A stretch of 64,000 nucleotides of DNA. Source: Sphingomonas kaistensis (GTDB taxonomy: Bacteria > Pseudomonadota > Alphaproteobacteria > Sphingomonadales > Sphingomonadaceae). This document shows positions 25,762 through 35,074 of this stretch, in pieces. The notes under the pieces were generated by a model. It did no database searches. It was not told the DNA's origin and saw only the letters and a list, made by a program, of their open reading frames with translations. How positions within the stretch are numbered: the stretch's first letter is position 1; each line of letters starts with the position of its first letter. The stretch covers positions 2,467,001-2,531,000 of the forward strand of contig NZ_CP145607.1 in NCBI RefSeq assembly GCF_036884275.1. The letters run 5' to 3'. The translations under genes and the position numbers were made by a program.

Positions 25762-27984
25762 TCAGCGCTTCTTGCGGCCCTGATGGCGGATGTTGGCGGG
25801 GCGACCGCGGCGACCCATGACGGGTTTGTGAACGCGGTCGCGGCGATCGGTCGGGCCACGGCCGTAGCTACCTTCGGGAAGCTCGAACCGGAGCGCACCG
25901 CTGGCCGGATTGGCTTCGGCGAGGCGCAGTTGGAGGCGCTGGCCGACGCGATAGGTTTCGCCTGTTTCGTCGCCGATCAGCTGGCGCGAGGCTTCGTCGT
26001 AGCGGAAATATTCCTGGCCGAGATCGGCGGCGGGGATCAGGCCGTCGCCGCCGAGCCCCTCGACCGTGGCGAAGAAACCGAACGGCTGGACGCCCGAAAT
26101 GCGGCAGTCGAGGAGCTGGCCGACATGGTCGGAAAGATAGGCCGCGACATAGCGGTCGATGGTCTCGCGCTCCGCCTCCATCGCGCGCCGCTCGAGCATG
26201 GAGATGAGCTCGCCGATCTCAGTAAAGCGGATCGCATCCTCGGGCGGAAGGCCGCCGTCGCCGAGCTTGTAATGGCTGACCAATGCCCGGTGGACGAGGA
26301 GGTCGGCGTAGCGGCGGATCGGCGAGGTGAAGTGGGCGTAAGATGGCAACGCCAGCCCGAAGTGACCGAGCGGGTCGGGCGAATAGCGCGCCTGGGTCTG
26401 GGTACGAAGGATCTGTTCGGTGATCTCGGGCAGCGAATCGCCCTCACCGACCTTGGCGATGATGCGGTTGAAGGTGGCGGGCTTGATCACCTGGCCGAGC
26501 GCAAACTCCATCCCGAAGGTCGCGAGATAATCCTTGAGCGCGGTCAGCTTCTCGCGGCCCGGCGTTTCGTGGACGCGGTACATGACCGGGGCTTTCTTCG
26601 CCTCCAGCGCCTTGGCGGCCGCGACGTTGGCGGCGATCATATAGTCTTCGACCAGCTTGTGCGCGTCGAGGCGCTCGCGCGGGGCGACCGACATGATGCG
26701 GCCCTTTTCATCGAGGACGACCTGTCGCTCGGGCAGGTCGAGCTCAAGCGGTTCGCGCTTCTGGCGGGCGGCGTAGAGGGCCTTCCAACAGTCCCACAGG
26801 GGCTTCAGCGCCGTGGCGAGCAGCTCGGGCTCGACCCCGCCTTCGCCGTCGATGGCGCGCTGGGCATCCTCATAGGCGATGTTGGCGGCGACGCGGATCA
26901 CGGCGCGGGTGAAGCGGTGCGCCTTGAGCGCGCCGTCGGGGCCGACGTGGAGGTGACAGGCGAGCGCGGCGCGGTCGGCGCCTTCCTTCAGCGAGCAGAT
27001 GTCGGACGACAATTCGTGCGGGAGCATCGGGACGACGCGGTCGGGGAAGTAGACGCTGTTACCGCGGCGGCGGGCTTCGCGGTCGAGGGCGGAGCCGGGA
27101 CGAACGTAGAAGCTGACGTCGGCGATGGCGACGATCGCGTCCCACCCGCCGTCTTCGCGCGCGCTGGCCCAGATGGCATCGTCATGATCGCGGGCGTCGG
27201 CGGGGTCGATCGCGACGATCGGCAGGTGGCGAAGGTCCTCGCGGTCGGAGCCGAGCGGGGTCGTCGATACCTCGCGCGCTTCCTCGATCACCTCGGCGGC
27301 GAATTCGTGGGGCAGCCCGTGCTTGTGAATGGCGATCAGGCTGAAGCTGCGCGGCGCGAAGGGATCGCCGAGCACGGCGTCGATCTTGGCCGAGACGCGC
27401 GGTGGTCGGCCCGAAGGTTCGGCCAGCACGAGATCGCCGACCTCAGCGTCGCCAAGGTCGGACAGCGGCAACTGGCGGCGTTCGCGCTTGTCGACGGGTT
27501 TCAGCCACTTGGCGCCCGCCTCGTCCTCGTGGACGACGCCGAGGATGAGGTCGGCCGAACGCTGCAGTTTTTTCATCAGGTGGGCGACATGGCCCTGCCC
27601 CCGCTCCTCGGTGCGGGCGAGGATGCGGTCGTTGAGCGCAAGCGCCGAGCGCCGGCCTTTCTCGATGACCCGAAGCTTGGGCGGCGGGCCTTCGCCCTGC
27701 CAATTGTCGGGAACGGCGACCGCCTGCTCCTCGACCGCGACGATGCGCAGCACGGTGACGCGGGGAATGCCGCCCGCCTTGTGAAAGGCGCGGCCGGGAG
27801 CGCTGTCGATCAGGCCCTCGTCGGCCATGTCCTTGAGCAAGGCTTTCAGCGCGATCTTCTCGTTGCCCTGAAGGCCGAAGGCGCGGGCGATCTCGCGCTT
27901 GCCGGCGGGCTGCCCCGACTTCTCGATGAACTCGAGAATCTGCTTGGGGCTCGGGAGACCGGTCGAGACGGGCTTGCGGGTCAT
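25762..27984 (-). CDS. rnr: Ribonuclease R
   Basis: 740 residues. RNase R is a 3'-5' exoribonuclease that degrades structured RNA. A helix-turn-helix-like N-terminus (about 10-70) is followed by cold-shock domains. The RNB catalytic domain carries the metal-binding Asp cluster IDPADARDHDDAIWA, then SSDICSLKEGADRAAL and YAHFTSPIRRYADLLVHRAL. A C-terminal S1 domain (DCRISGVQPFGFFATVEGLG) and a short basic tail (RRGRPANIRHQGRKKR) end the protein. The RNase II alternative is excluded by the extended N-terminus and tail. It starts 8 bases after the DMT transporter stop. Confidence 0.96.
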   Translation of the reverse strand: MTRKPVSTGLPSPKQILEFIEKSGQPAGKREIARAFGLQGNEKIALKALLKDMADEGLIDSAPGRAFHKAGGIPRVTVLRIVAVEEQAVAVPDNWQGEGPPPKLRVIEKGRRSALALNDRILARTEERGQGHVAHLMKKLQRSADLILGVVHEDEAGAKWLKPVDKRERRQLPLSDLGDAEVGDLVLAEPSGRPPRVSAKIDAVLGDPFAPRSFSLIAIHKHGLPHEFAAEVIEEAREVSTTPLGSDREDLRHLPIVAIDPADARDHDDAIWASAREDGGWDAIVAIADVSFYVRPGSALDREARRRGNSVYFPDRVVPMLPHELSSDICSLKEGADRAALACHLHVGPDGALKAHRFTRAVIRVAANIAYEDAQRAIDGEGGVEPELLATALKPLWDCWKALYAARQKREPLELDLPERQVVLDEKGRIMSVAPRERLDAHKLVEDYMIAANVAAAKALEAKKAPVMYRVHETPGREKLTALKDYLATFGMEFALGQVIKPATFNRIIAKVGEGDSLPEITEQILRTQTQARYSPDPLGHFGLALPSYAHFTSPIRRYADLLVHRALVSHYKLGDGGLPPEDAIRFTEIGELISMLERRAMEAERETIDRYVAAYLSDHVGQLLDCRISGVQPFGFFATVEGLGGDGLIPAADLGQEYFRYDEASRQLIGDETGETYRVGQRLQLRLAEANPASGALRFELPEGSYGRGPTDRRDRVHKPVMGRRGRPANIRHQGRKKR

Positions 27985-27992
27985 TCGGATCC

Positions 27993-28832
27993 TTAGGCGG
28001 AAGTGGCGGCCTGCGCCGCAAGAGCAGCGCGCCGGGCGAGATGGTGTTCCCGCCAGACGATCACCAGACCGCTGAGGATGATCACCGGCGCGCCGAGCCA
28101 GACGGAAGCGGAGGGAAATTGCCCGAACAGCCAGATGCCGAGCAGGCTTGCCCAGAGGAGCGAGCTATAGTCCATCGGCATCACCAGCGCGACGGGGGCG
28201 AGGCGGAGGCTGGCGGTGAGGGTAAGCTGAGCAAGTCCGCCCGCGAGCGCCACGCCGGCAAGAAGGGCGAAGGTGCCGGCGTCATGCGCCTTGCCGAAAT
28301 GCAGCATGAGGAGGCCGAGCGGCACCAAGCTGCTGGCGGCGAACCAGAAGACGGTGGTGGATGCGCGTTCGGTTTGCCCCAGGCGCCGGATCACGATGGT
28401 GACGGCGGCGGTCATGCCGGCCCCGACCAGGGCCACCGCGGCGCCGGTCAGCGGGACCGCGCCCTGGCCCGGGTGAACGATCAGCAAGACCCCGACAAAG
28501 CCGACGATCACCGCGCCCCACCGCCAGCGGCCGGTCGCCTCGCCGAGTACCAGTGCGGCGAGGATGGTCGAGAAGATCGGCACGGTGAATCCGATCGCGG
28601 TCGCCTCGGCCAGGGGCAGCAGCAGGAAGCTGAGGAAATTGAGCGCCATCGAGGACATTCCGAGCGCCATCCGCCCGATATGCGCACCGACCCGCTTTGT
28701 CCGAAGCGAGGAGAATCCGGGCCCGGCGAGCACCAGCCCCGTGGCGCAGACCACCGAGCCGATCTGCCGATAGAACAGGCTTTCGACGACGTGGACGCCG
28801 CGGTCGCCCACCAGCTTCACGCCGGCGAACAT
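27993..28832 (-). CDS. DMT (EamA) family transporter with a disrupted 5' end
   Basis: Drawn from the only in-frame ATG (28832), giving 279 residues and about nine to ten membrane spans in two EamA repeats (for example LNFLSFLLLPLAEATAIGFT and ALAGGLAQLTLTASLRLAP). Sequence upstream of this ATG stays open and clearly codes for the natural N-terminus: NEAPLDTDLPAVQRPLAG and LLRLLTAALLAIMFAG, the first membrane helix. No ATG, GTG or TTG exists in that frame before the stop at 28968. An ATG at 28936, at the edge of a palindromic repeat, is one base out of frame (ATG ACG GAG TAA). The gene is thus either frameshifted at its start or uses a non-standard start. Exported substrate unknown. Confidence 0.7.
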   Translation of the reverse strand: MFAGVKLVGDRGVHVVESLFYRQIGSVVCATGLVLAGPGFSSLRTKRVGAHIGRMALGMSSMALNFLSFLLLPLAEATAIGFTVPIFSTILAALVLGEATGRWRWGAVIVGFVGVLLIVHPGQGAVPLTGAAVALVGAGMTAAVTIVIRRLGQTERASTTVFWFAASSLVPLGLLMLHFGKAHDAGTFALLAGVALAGGLAQLTLTASLRLAPVALVMPMDYSSLLWASLLGIWLFGQFPSASVWLGAPVIILSGLVIVWREHHLARRAALAAQAATSA

Positions 28833-28930
28833 GATGGCAAGAAGCGCCGCGGTGAGCAGGCGCAGCAGGATACCCGCGAGCGGACGCTGGACGGCGGGAA
28901 GGTCGGTATCGAGGGGCGCTTCGTTTACTC

Positions 28931-29016
28931 CGTCATCCCGGATCTGATCCGGGATCCCGCTTCTTGGTCACTGGTCCAAAGAAGATGCGGGACCCCTGGT
29001 CAAGCCCGGGGTGACG
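28931..29016. repeat. REP-like palindromic element
   Basis: An 86-base imperfect palindrome. Outer arms CGTCATCCCGG / CCGGGGTGACG and inner arms CCCGCTTCTT / AAGAAGATGCGGG pair with each other. The left half contains its own perfect 9-base hairpin (28935-28943 with 28947-28955), and the right half an ACCCC/GGGGT stem. Sequences like CGTCATCCCGGA...TCCGGGAT are, from memory, dispersed intergenic repeats in sphingomonads and other alphaproteobacteria. It ends 2 bases before the M28 peptidase stop codon and begins at the disrupted start of the DMT transporter. Confidence 0.75.
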
Positions 29017-29017
29017 A

Positions 29018-30460
29018 TCACTGGGCCGTCGGCGCTGGCGCCACATAGGGCTTGAACGCCCCGCCCGGCACCGCGCTTGCGACCGGGCTTTCCCAGCCGT
29101 CCTTGCCGATCGAAGAGACTCCGAACACCCAGTCGTCGACGCGGGTGCCCTTCAGGATCGACTGCTTCTGGGCCCCATCGGGCACCTGACCCATGGACGC
29201 AGTGTTGGACGGGCGATTGGGATTGGCCGGCAAGGCAGGCGCAGGGGTCTCCCTGCTGGTGATCACATCGGTGACCGTCCCCCCGCTCTTGGTCCAATTG
29301 TTCTCATCCGTCCGGCGCCAGTGCACCTTGTATCCGCTGGCTCCAATCAGCGGCGCCCACGTCACGGTCGTATCGGTGCTGACCGCGCCTTCCGCAACCG
29401 GCGCCGGCGGCGGCGGGGCGTTGGCGATCGCCATCAGCGCGGCGACGTTGAGGCGGACGACCTTGGCGAGATAGGGAAAGTCCATCTCGTCGATGGTGTC
29501 GCCAAATTTCTTGCCGTTAACGGTGCGCAGATCCTGGTGCTGATGGTCGTAATCCTCGACCGACACCGAAAAGCGGACGGCGGGGAAGCCGGCGTTGAGG
29601 AATTCGGTATGATCGCCGCCGCGGCCGAAGCGGTCGTTGCGCCAGACCTGGCGGACGTTGAGGCCGATCTGCGGCAGCCGTTCGGCCAGGCGATCGAGGA
29701 AGCGGCTGATATTGCGGCTCGGGCTGTCGTTCTCGCCGCCGAGGCTGCGCTGAGCGCTCGCCAGTGCTTCGCGGCCCTGCCAGCGCGGACCTTCGGAAAA
29801 GACCCGCACGGTCTTGTTGTCGCACACGCCGTCGGAGCCGCAGCTATTGCCGATGATGTCGTTGTTCAAGTTGGCGACGACGTTCCAGCCCTGCGCCTTG
29901 GCATAGTCCGCCAGGATCTTGCCGCCGAGCAGCCCCTGCTCTTCCCCCGACAGCACGCCATAGACGATGGTCCCGCCGAATTTGGCGCCGCGCAGCGCGC
30001 GGGCGGCTTCGAGCACCGCAGTCGTGCCCGAGCCGTCGTCATTGGCGCCGGGCGAATCGCTGGTCGCGTCCATGACGTCGGTGACGCGGCTGTCGATGTG
30101 GCCGGTGATGATCACCACGTCGTTGGGTCGCTCGGTCCCGCGCTGGATGCCGACCGCGTTGCAGACCCGGGTCGGCTGCGGAACGCGGCGGCCGGTCACC
30201 GTGTCGCAGGTCTGCAGCGTCTGGAGGCCGAGCGCCTTCAGCTCTGCTTCCGCCCAGCGCACCGAGGCGCCGATCCCGCGCCGGGGGTCGGTCTGGCTCG
30301 ACAGGGTGTGCCGGGTGCCGAAGCTGACCAGCTTCGCGACATCGGCGCGCAGGCGCGCTTCGCTGACCTTGCCGGCCGCCGCCATCATCTGTTGTTCGGG
30401 CATGGCGGCAAGGGCCGGGGCGGCAAGGGCAAATAGGCCGAGAAACGCGAACTGACGCAT
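29018..30460 (-). CDS. Secreted M28 family zinc peptidase with C-terminal FN3-like domain
   Basis: 480 residues. A signal peptide (RQFAFLGLFALAAPALAA) leads to an aminopeptidase domain. Its zinc and catalytic residues are in ITGHIDSRVTD, GANDDGSGTTAVLEAAR and SGEEQGLLGGK, with NNDIIGNSCGS and GRGGDHTEFLNAGFPAVRF completing the site. Residues ~355-420 (DTTVTWAPLIGASGYKVHWR) look like a fibronectin type III module. It probably degrades peptides outside the cell or in the periplasm. Divergent from mmsA. Confidence 0.9.
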   Translation of the reverse strand: MRQFAFLGLFALAAPALAAMPEQQMMAAAGKVSEARLRADVAKLVSFGTRHTLSSQTDPRRGIGASVRWAEAELKALGLQTLQTCDTVTGRRVPQPTRVCNAVGIQRGTERPNDVVIITGHIDSRVTDVMDATSDSPGANDDGSGTTAVLEAARALRGAKFGGTIVYGVLSGEEQGLLGGKILADYAKAQGWNVVANLNNDIIGNSCGSDGVCDNKTVRVFSEGPRWQGREALASAQRSLGGENDSPSRNISRFLDRLAERLPQIGLNVRQVWRNDRFGRGGDHTEFLNAGFPAVRFSVSVEDYDHQHQDLRTVNGKKFGDTIDEMDFPYLAKVVRLNVAALMAIANAPPPPAPVAEGAVSTDTTVTWAPLIGASGYKVHWRRTDENNWTKSGGTVTDVITSRETPAPALPANPNRPSNTASMGQVPDGAQKQSILKGTRVDDWVFGVSSIGKDGWESPVASAVPGGAFKPYVAPAPTAQ

Positions 30461-30541
30461 GAGCTAGTCTCCTGATCGCGGGCATGACTGGCATCCGCGC
30501 TGCGCCTTGGCTAGTGCGCGCTCAACGAGGAGAGTATTTTC

Positions 30542-32041
30542 ATGCGGCAGATCGATCATTTCATCGGCGGCGGCAGCCTTGCCAGCGGCGAGCGCTCGGG
30601 CGACGTCTTCAATCCATCCGCGGGCGAAGTGCAGGCCAATGTCCGCCTCGGCACCGCGGCCGACCTCCAGAAAGCGGTCGACGCCGCCAACGCCGCCCTG
30701 CCCGGCTGGGCCGCGACCAATCCGCAGCGCCGGGCGCGCGTCATGTTTAACTTCAAGGCACTGGTCGAGAAGAACATGGAAGAGCTCGCCGCCACGCTGG
30801 CGAGCGAGCATGGCAAGGTGATCGCCGACGCAAAGGGCGACATCCAGCGCGGGCTTGAGGTCATCGAGTTCGCCTGCGGCATCCCCCACGCGCTGAAGGG
30901 CGAATATACGCAAGGGGCGGGCCCTGGCATTGACGTTTATTCGATGCGCCAGCCGCTCGGCGTGTGCGTCGGCATCACCCCGTTCAACTTCCCGGCGATG
31001 ATCCCGATGTGGATGTTCGGCGTTGCCATCGCCTGCGGCAATGCCTTCATTCTCAAGCCCTCCGAGCGCGATCCGAGCGTGCCGGTGCGCCTGGCCGAAT
31101 TGATGACCGAAGCGGGCCTGCCCGACGGTATCTTGAACGTCGTTCATGGCGACAAGGAGATGGTCGACGCGATCCTCGACCATCCCGACGTCAAGGCGGT
31201 GAGCTTCGTCGGTTCGAGCGACATCGCGCAGTACATCTACTCGCGCGGCACGGCGAACGGGAAGCGGGTGCAGGCATTCGGCGGCGCCAAGAACCACGGC
31301 ATCGTCATGCCCGACGCCGATCTCGACCAGGTCGTCAGCGACCTCACCGGCGCAGCGTTCGGGTCGGCGGGCGAGCGCTGCATGGCGCTGCCGGTGGTGG
31401 TGCCGGTCGGCGAGAAGACCGCCAACGACCTGCGCGCCAAGCTCATTCCGGCGATCGAGGCGCTGCGGGTCGGCGTCTCGACCGATCCCGAGGCGCATTA
31501 TGGCCCGGTGGTCAACGAAGCGCACAAGAACCGTGTCGAAGACTGGATCCAGACCTGCGTCGACGAGGGCGGCGAACTGGTGGTCGACGGGCGCGGCTTC
31601 ACGCTGCAGGGCCACGAAAAGGGCTATTTTGTCGGCCCGACCCTGTTCGACCATGTGAAGCCGAGCTTCCGTTCGTATCAAGAAGAGATCTTCGGGCCGG
31701 TGCTGCAGATCGTCCGTGCCGCCGACTTCAACGAGGCAGTGCGGCTGCCGAGCGAGCATCAGTACGGCAACGGCGTCGCCATCTTCACCCGCAACGGCCA
31801 TGCCGCGCGTGAATTCGCGGCCCGCGTGAACGTCGGCATGGTCGGCGTCAACGTGCCGATCCCGGTGCCGGTCGCCTATCACACCTTCGGCGGATGGAAG
31901 CGGTCGGGCTTCGGCGACACCAACCAGCACGGCATGGAGGGCGTCAAGTTCTGGACCAAGGTCAAGACCGTGACCGCGCGCTGGCCCGACGGCGGCGTAG
32001 GCGACGGCGGCAACGCCTTCATCATCCCGACCATGGGCTGA
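30542..32041 (+). CDS. mmsA: CoA-acylating methylmalonate-semialdehyde dehydrogenase
   Basis: 499 residues. It converts methylmalonate semialdehyde to propionyl-CoA, the last step of valine degradation. The catalytic Cys is in SAGERCMALPVVV, and family-specific stretches are YSMRQPLGVCVGITPFNFPA and SFVGSSDIAQYIYSRG. AGGAGA at 30528-30533 is a good ribosome site 8 bases from the ATG. It leads a long plus-strand operon ending with mmsB and further genes. Confidence 0.95.
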   Translation: MRQIDHFIGGGSLASGERSGDVFNPSAGEVQANVRLGTAADLQKAVDAANAALPGWAATNPQRRARVMFNFKALVEKNMEELAATLASEHGKVIADAKGDIQRGLEVIEFACGIPHALKGEYTQGAGPGIDVYSMRQPLGVCVGITPFNFPAMIPMWMFGVAIACGNAFILKPSERDPSVPVRLAELMTEAGLPDGILNVVHGDKEMVDAILDHPDVKAVSFVGSSDIAQYIYSRGTANGKRVQAFGGAKNHGIVMPDADLDQVVSDLTGAAFGSAGERCMALPVVVPVGEKTANDLRAKLIPAIEALRVGVSTDPEAHYGPVVNEAHKNRVEDWIQTCVDEGGELVVDGRGFTLQGHEKGYFVGPTLFDHVKPSFRSYQEEIFGPVLQIVRAADFNEAVRLPSEHQYGNGVAIFTRNGHAAREFAARVNVGMVGVNVPIPVPVAYHTFGGWKRSGFGDTNQHGMEGVKFWTKVKTVTARWPDGGVGDGGNAFIIPTMG

Positions 32042-32046
32042 GGCCG

Positions 32047-32973
32047 ATGGGCTTTCTCGTCCTGCTGCTGGCGCTGCTCCTGACCGGCGCGCCGGCAGCG
32101 GCGGTGGACAAGCGCATCGCCCTTACTTTCGACGATGCACCGCGGCACCGGGGGCCGTTCTTCACCCCGGACGAGCGCACCGAGCGGCTGATTGCGGGCC
32201 TTCGCAACGCTAGGGTGCGACAGGCGGCGTTCTTCGTCATACCCGGCAACTTCGGCAAGAATGACGGGGTCGGCGGCGAACGGAGGATCGCGGCTTATGT
32301 CCGCGCCGGGCACGTCATCGCCAATCATAGCTGGAGCCACCCGGCACTGACCGACGTGTCGGCGACGGAGTACATCGCCAACATCGACCAGGCCGAAGCC
32401 TGGCTGAAGGGGCAGCCCGGCCACCGCCCGTGGTTCCGCTTCCCGTATCTGAACGAAGGCCGCGCCGACAAAACCAAGCGCAACGCCGTGCGTGCCGCGC
32501 TGGCTGAGCGGGGGCTTCGCAACGGTTATGTCACCGCCGACGGTGCCGACTGGAACATGGAAGCCCTGACCTCCGACGCGGTAAAGGCGAACAAGCCGAT
32601 CGACCGAAAGGCGCTGCGCGATCTCTACGTCGAGACCATGGTCGGGGCAGCGGACTATAACGACGCACTGGCCCGGCGCGTGCTTGGCCGGTCGCCCGCC
32701 CACGTGTTGCTGCTGCACGAAACCGATCTCGCCGCTTTGTTCATTCCTGACCTGGTCAAGGGGCTGCGCAAGGCGGGCTGGACCATCGTCACTGCCGATG
32801 AAGCTTATGCCGATCCGCTTGGAAGCCGTCTGCCCGATGTCCCCTCGATGCAGGGCACGCTGACCGAGGCGCGAGCTTGGGAACAGGGCATGCCCGCGCC
32901 GCGCTGGTACGACCGGGTCAGTCCGAAGATCGCCGATCCCCTGTTCCGCCAACGGGTGCTGGGTGAACGATGA
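32047..32973 (+). CDS. Secreted polysaccharide deacetylase
   Basis: 308 residues from ATG 32047, five bases after the mmsA stop. A signal peptide (GFLVLLLALLLTGAPAAA) precedes a NodB-type domain. Motifs are IALTFDDAP (catalytic Asp pair), IANHSWSHPAL (metal-binding HxxxH) and RFPYLNEG. The His in VLLLHETD closes the active site. Such enzymes remove acetyl groups from sugar polymers of the cell wall or envelope. Its place inside a valine catabolic operon is not explained by function. Confidence 0.88.
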   Translation: MGFLVLLLALLLTGAPAAAVDKRIALTFDDAPRHRGPFFTPDERTERLIAGLRNARVRQAAFFVIPGNFGKNDGVGGERRIAAYVRAGHVIANHSWSHPALTDVSATEYIANIDQAEAWLKGQPGHRPWFRFPYLNEGRADKTKRNAVRAALAERGLRNGYVTADGADWNMEALTSDAVKANKPIDRKALRDLYVETMVGAADYNDALARRVLGRSPAHVLLLHETDLAALFIPDLVKGLRKAGWTIVTADEAYADPLGSRLPDVPSMQGTLTEARAWEQGMPAPRWYDRVSPKIADPLFRQRVLGER

Positions 32974-33353
32974 CGGTTCGACGCGCCACGGGCTCGTCGC
33001 CATACGAAGGTCGTTACGGCTTTTCCCGCGCCGTTCGGGTGGGTGAGCGCATTCTCGTTTCCGGCGCCGCGCCGGTCGAAGCCGATGGCTCGTCCATGCC
33101 TGGTGATGCCGCAGTGCAGGCGCGGCGGTGCTTTGCGATCATCCTGCAGGCGATCGAGGAGCTTGGCGGGTCGGCAGGCGATGTTGTGCGCACCCGAATG
33201 TACATCGTCGATCCGGCGGATGCGGACGCCGTCGGCTCGGTTCACGGCGCGATATTCGGCGAAACCCGGCCTGCGGCGACGATGGTCGTTGTAAAAGCGC
33301 TGCTACGCGACGAATGGTTGGTCGAGATCGAAGCGGAGGCGTTGGTAGGGTGA
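32970..33353 (+). CDS. RidA family protein
   Basis: 127 residues. RidA-family proteins hydrolyse reactive enamine/imine intermediates formed in amino acid metabolism. The N-terminal GYGFSRAVRVGERILVSG-like stretch, the helix QARRCFAIILQAIEELGG and the end EALVG fit. The Arg in VVRTRMYIVD matches the catalytic Arg of active members. It overlaps the deacetylase by 4 bases and the lipoprotein gene by 1 base (TGATG). Confidence 0.88.
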   Translation: MTVRRATGSSPYEGRYGFSRAVRVGERILVSGAAPVEADGSSMPGDAAVQARRCFAIILQAIEELGGSAGDVVRTRMYIVDPADADAVGSVHGAIFGETRPAATMVVVKALLRDEWLVEIEAEALVG

Positions 33354-33910
33354 TGCGACAATTACTGGCACTCCTCACCGCCCTTCCCCTCCTCGCCTGC
33401 TCGCCTGCGGCGGACAAGGCTGACACCGGCGAGACGATCGCCCGCGATGCCGGGGTCGGTGACGGCCCCACCGGCCGCGTCGGCCAGCCCGTCGCGAGAG
33501 GTGCCGACAAGGGGCCGATCCCCGATGACATCGACGAAGGGATCGAGCCATCCGCCAACACTATTGCGTCGGTGCCCGGTCCCAAGCCGACTTCGATCCC
33601 CGATGAATTTCACGGCCGCTGGGGGCTGACCGCCAACGACTGCAAACCCGAATTCGCCAGCGCCGCCAAAGGCCTGATGGTGGTGAACGACAGCCGCCTC
33701 ACCTTTTACGAAAGCCGCGGCACGCTGGACCGGATCGATGCCTGGACCCCGGCCAATCGTTTTACCGCCAATTACGGCTTTTCGGGCGAAGGCATGACCT
33801 GGGAGCGGGTCATCACCTTCGAGCGCAACGGCAACAAGCTTCGCCGCACCGAGAAGGGCGGCGAGGAAGGGCCGGTCGACCTCACCTACACCGCTTGCCC
33901 GGCCTTATGA
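33353..33910 (+). CDS. Lipoprotein of unknown function
   Basis: 185 residues from ATG 33353. A lipobox (ALPLLACSP) marks Cys16 as lipidated. A flexible, charged linker (about 20-85) leads to a domain beginning IPDEFHGRWGLTANDCKPEF, with a beta-rich end (TYTACPAL). The two late Cys residues may form a disulfide. I recognise the FHGRWG...DC core from sphingomonad hypothetical proteins only. Start overlaps the ridA stop. Confidence 0.7.
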   Translation: MRQLLALLTALPLLACSPAADKADTGETIARDAGVGDGPTGRVGQPVARGADKGPIPDDIDEGIEPSANTIASVPGPKPTSIPDEFHGRWGLTANDCKPEFASAAKGLMVVNDSRLTFYESRGTLDRIDAWTPANRFTANYGFSGEGMTWERVITFERNGNKLRRTEKGGEEGPVDLTYTACPAL

Positions 33911-33931
33911 CCCTGCGCTAACGCGCGCGGC

Positions 33932-35074
33932 ATGTCCCAGTTCGACCTCACCGACGACCAGCGCCAGATCCAGGATCTGGCGCGGCAATTCACGGCCGCC
34001 GAAATCACGCCCCATGCGGCCGAGTGGGACGAGAAACATCATTTTCCGCGCGCCACCGTCCAGAAAGCGGCCGAGCTCGGGTTCGGGGCGATCTACGTGT
34101 CGGAGGAAAGCGGCGGGATCGGGCTCGGCCGGCTCGAATCAGCGCTGATTTTCGAAGCGATGAGCTATGGCTGCCCATCGACCAGCGCGTTTATCTCGAT
34201 CCACAACATGGCGGCGTGGATGATCGACCGCTTCGGCAGCCAGGCCGTCAAGGACAAGTATCTGCCGAGCATGATTGGCATGGAGCGCCTCGGCTCCTAC
34301 TGCCTGACCGAGCCGTCGAGCGGCTCGGATGCGGCGGCGCTCAAGACGCGCGCGGTGCGCGATGGCGATCATTATGTGGTCAGCGGCTCCAAGGCGTTCA
34401 TTTCGGGCGGCGGCGAGAATGAGATCTACGTCACCATGGTCCGCACCGGCGAGGACGGCCCAAAGGGCATCAGCTGCCTGGTGATCGAAAAGGACATGCC
34501 CGGCGTCAGCTTCGGCGCGCAGGAGCGCAAGCTCGGCTGGCACTCGCAGCCGACCGCGCAGGTCAATTTCGACGACGTCCGGGTGCCGGTCGAGAACCGT
34601 GTAGGCGGCGAGGGCGAGGGCTTCCGCATCGCCATGATGGGTCTCGACGGCGGGCGCCTCAACATCGGCGCGTGCAGCCTCGGCGGCGCCCAGCGCTGCC
34701 TCGATGAGGCCGTCGCCTATACCAAGGAACGCAAGCAGTTCGGCACCGCCATCGCCGATTTCCAGAACACCCAGTTCATGCTGGCCGACATGGCGACCGA
34801 GCTCGAGGCGGCGCGTGCCCTCCTCTATCTCGCCGCGGCCAAGGTCACCGACAATGCACCCGACAAGACGCGGTTCGCGGCGATGGCCAAGCGGCTTGCG
34901 ACCGACACCGGGTCGAGCATCGCCGACCGCGCGTTGCAGTTGCATGGCGGCTACGGTTACCTGATGGATTATCCGATCGAGCGGTTTTGGCGCGATCTGC
35001 GGGTCCATTCGATCCTCGAAGGGACCAACCAGGTCATGCGGATGATCACCGCGCGCGAAATGCTGCGCCAGTGA
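33932..35074 (+). CDS. Acyl-CoA dehydrogenase, probable isobutyryl-CoA dehydrogenase
   Basis: 380 residues. The flavin and substrate motifs are YCLTEPSSGSDAAALKT, FISGGGENEIYVTMVRTGED and the C-terminal ILEGTNQVMRMI, whose Glu is the catalytic base. It resembles the ACAD8/isobutyryl-CoA type. Context settles the role: it lies between mmsA and the hydrolase/hydratase genes of valine breakdown. The stop overlaps the next gene GTG start. Confidence 0.9.
   Translation: MSQFDLTDDQRQIQDLARQFTAAEITPHAAEWDEKHHFPRATVQKAAELGFGAIYVSEESGGIGLGRLESALIFEAMSYGCPSTSAFISIHNMAAWMIDRFGSQAVKDKYLPSMIGMERLGSYCLTEPSSGSDAAALKTRAVRDGDHYVVSGSKAFISGGGENEIYVTMVRTGEDGPKGISCLVIEKDMPGVSFGAQERKLGWHSQPTAQVNFDDVRVPVENRVGGEGEGFRIAMMGLDGGRLNIGACSLGGAQRCLDEAVAYTKERKQFGTAIADFQNTQFMLADMATELEAARALLYLAAAKVTDNAPDKTRFAAMAKRLATDTGSSIADRALQLHGGYGYLMDYPIERFWRDLRVHSILEGTNQVMRMITAREMLRQ

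Noticed and set aside
25783..27996. 737-codon plus-strand frame opposite rnr
   Set aside because: Antisense shadow of a fully recognisable RNase R.
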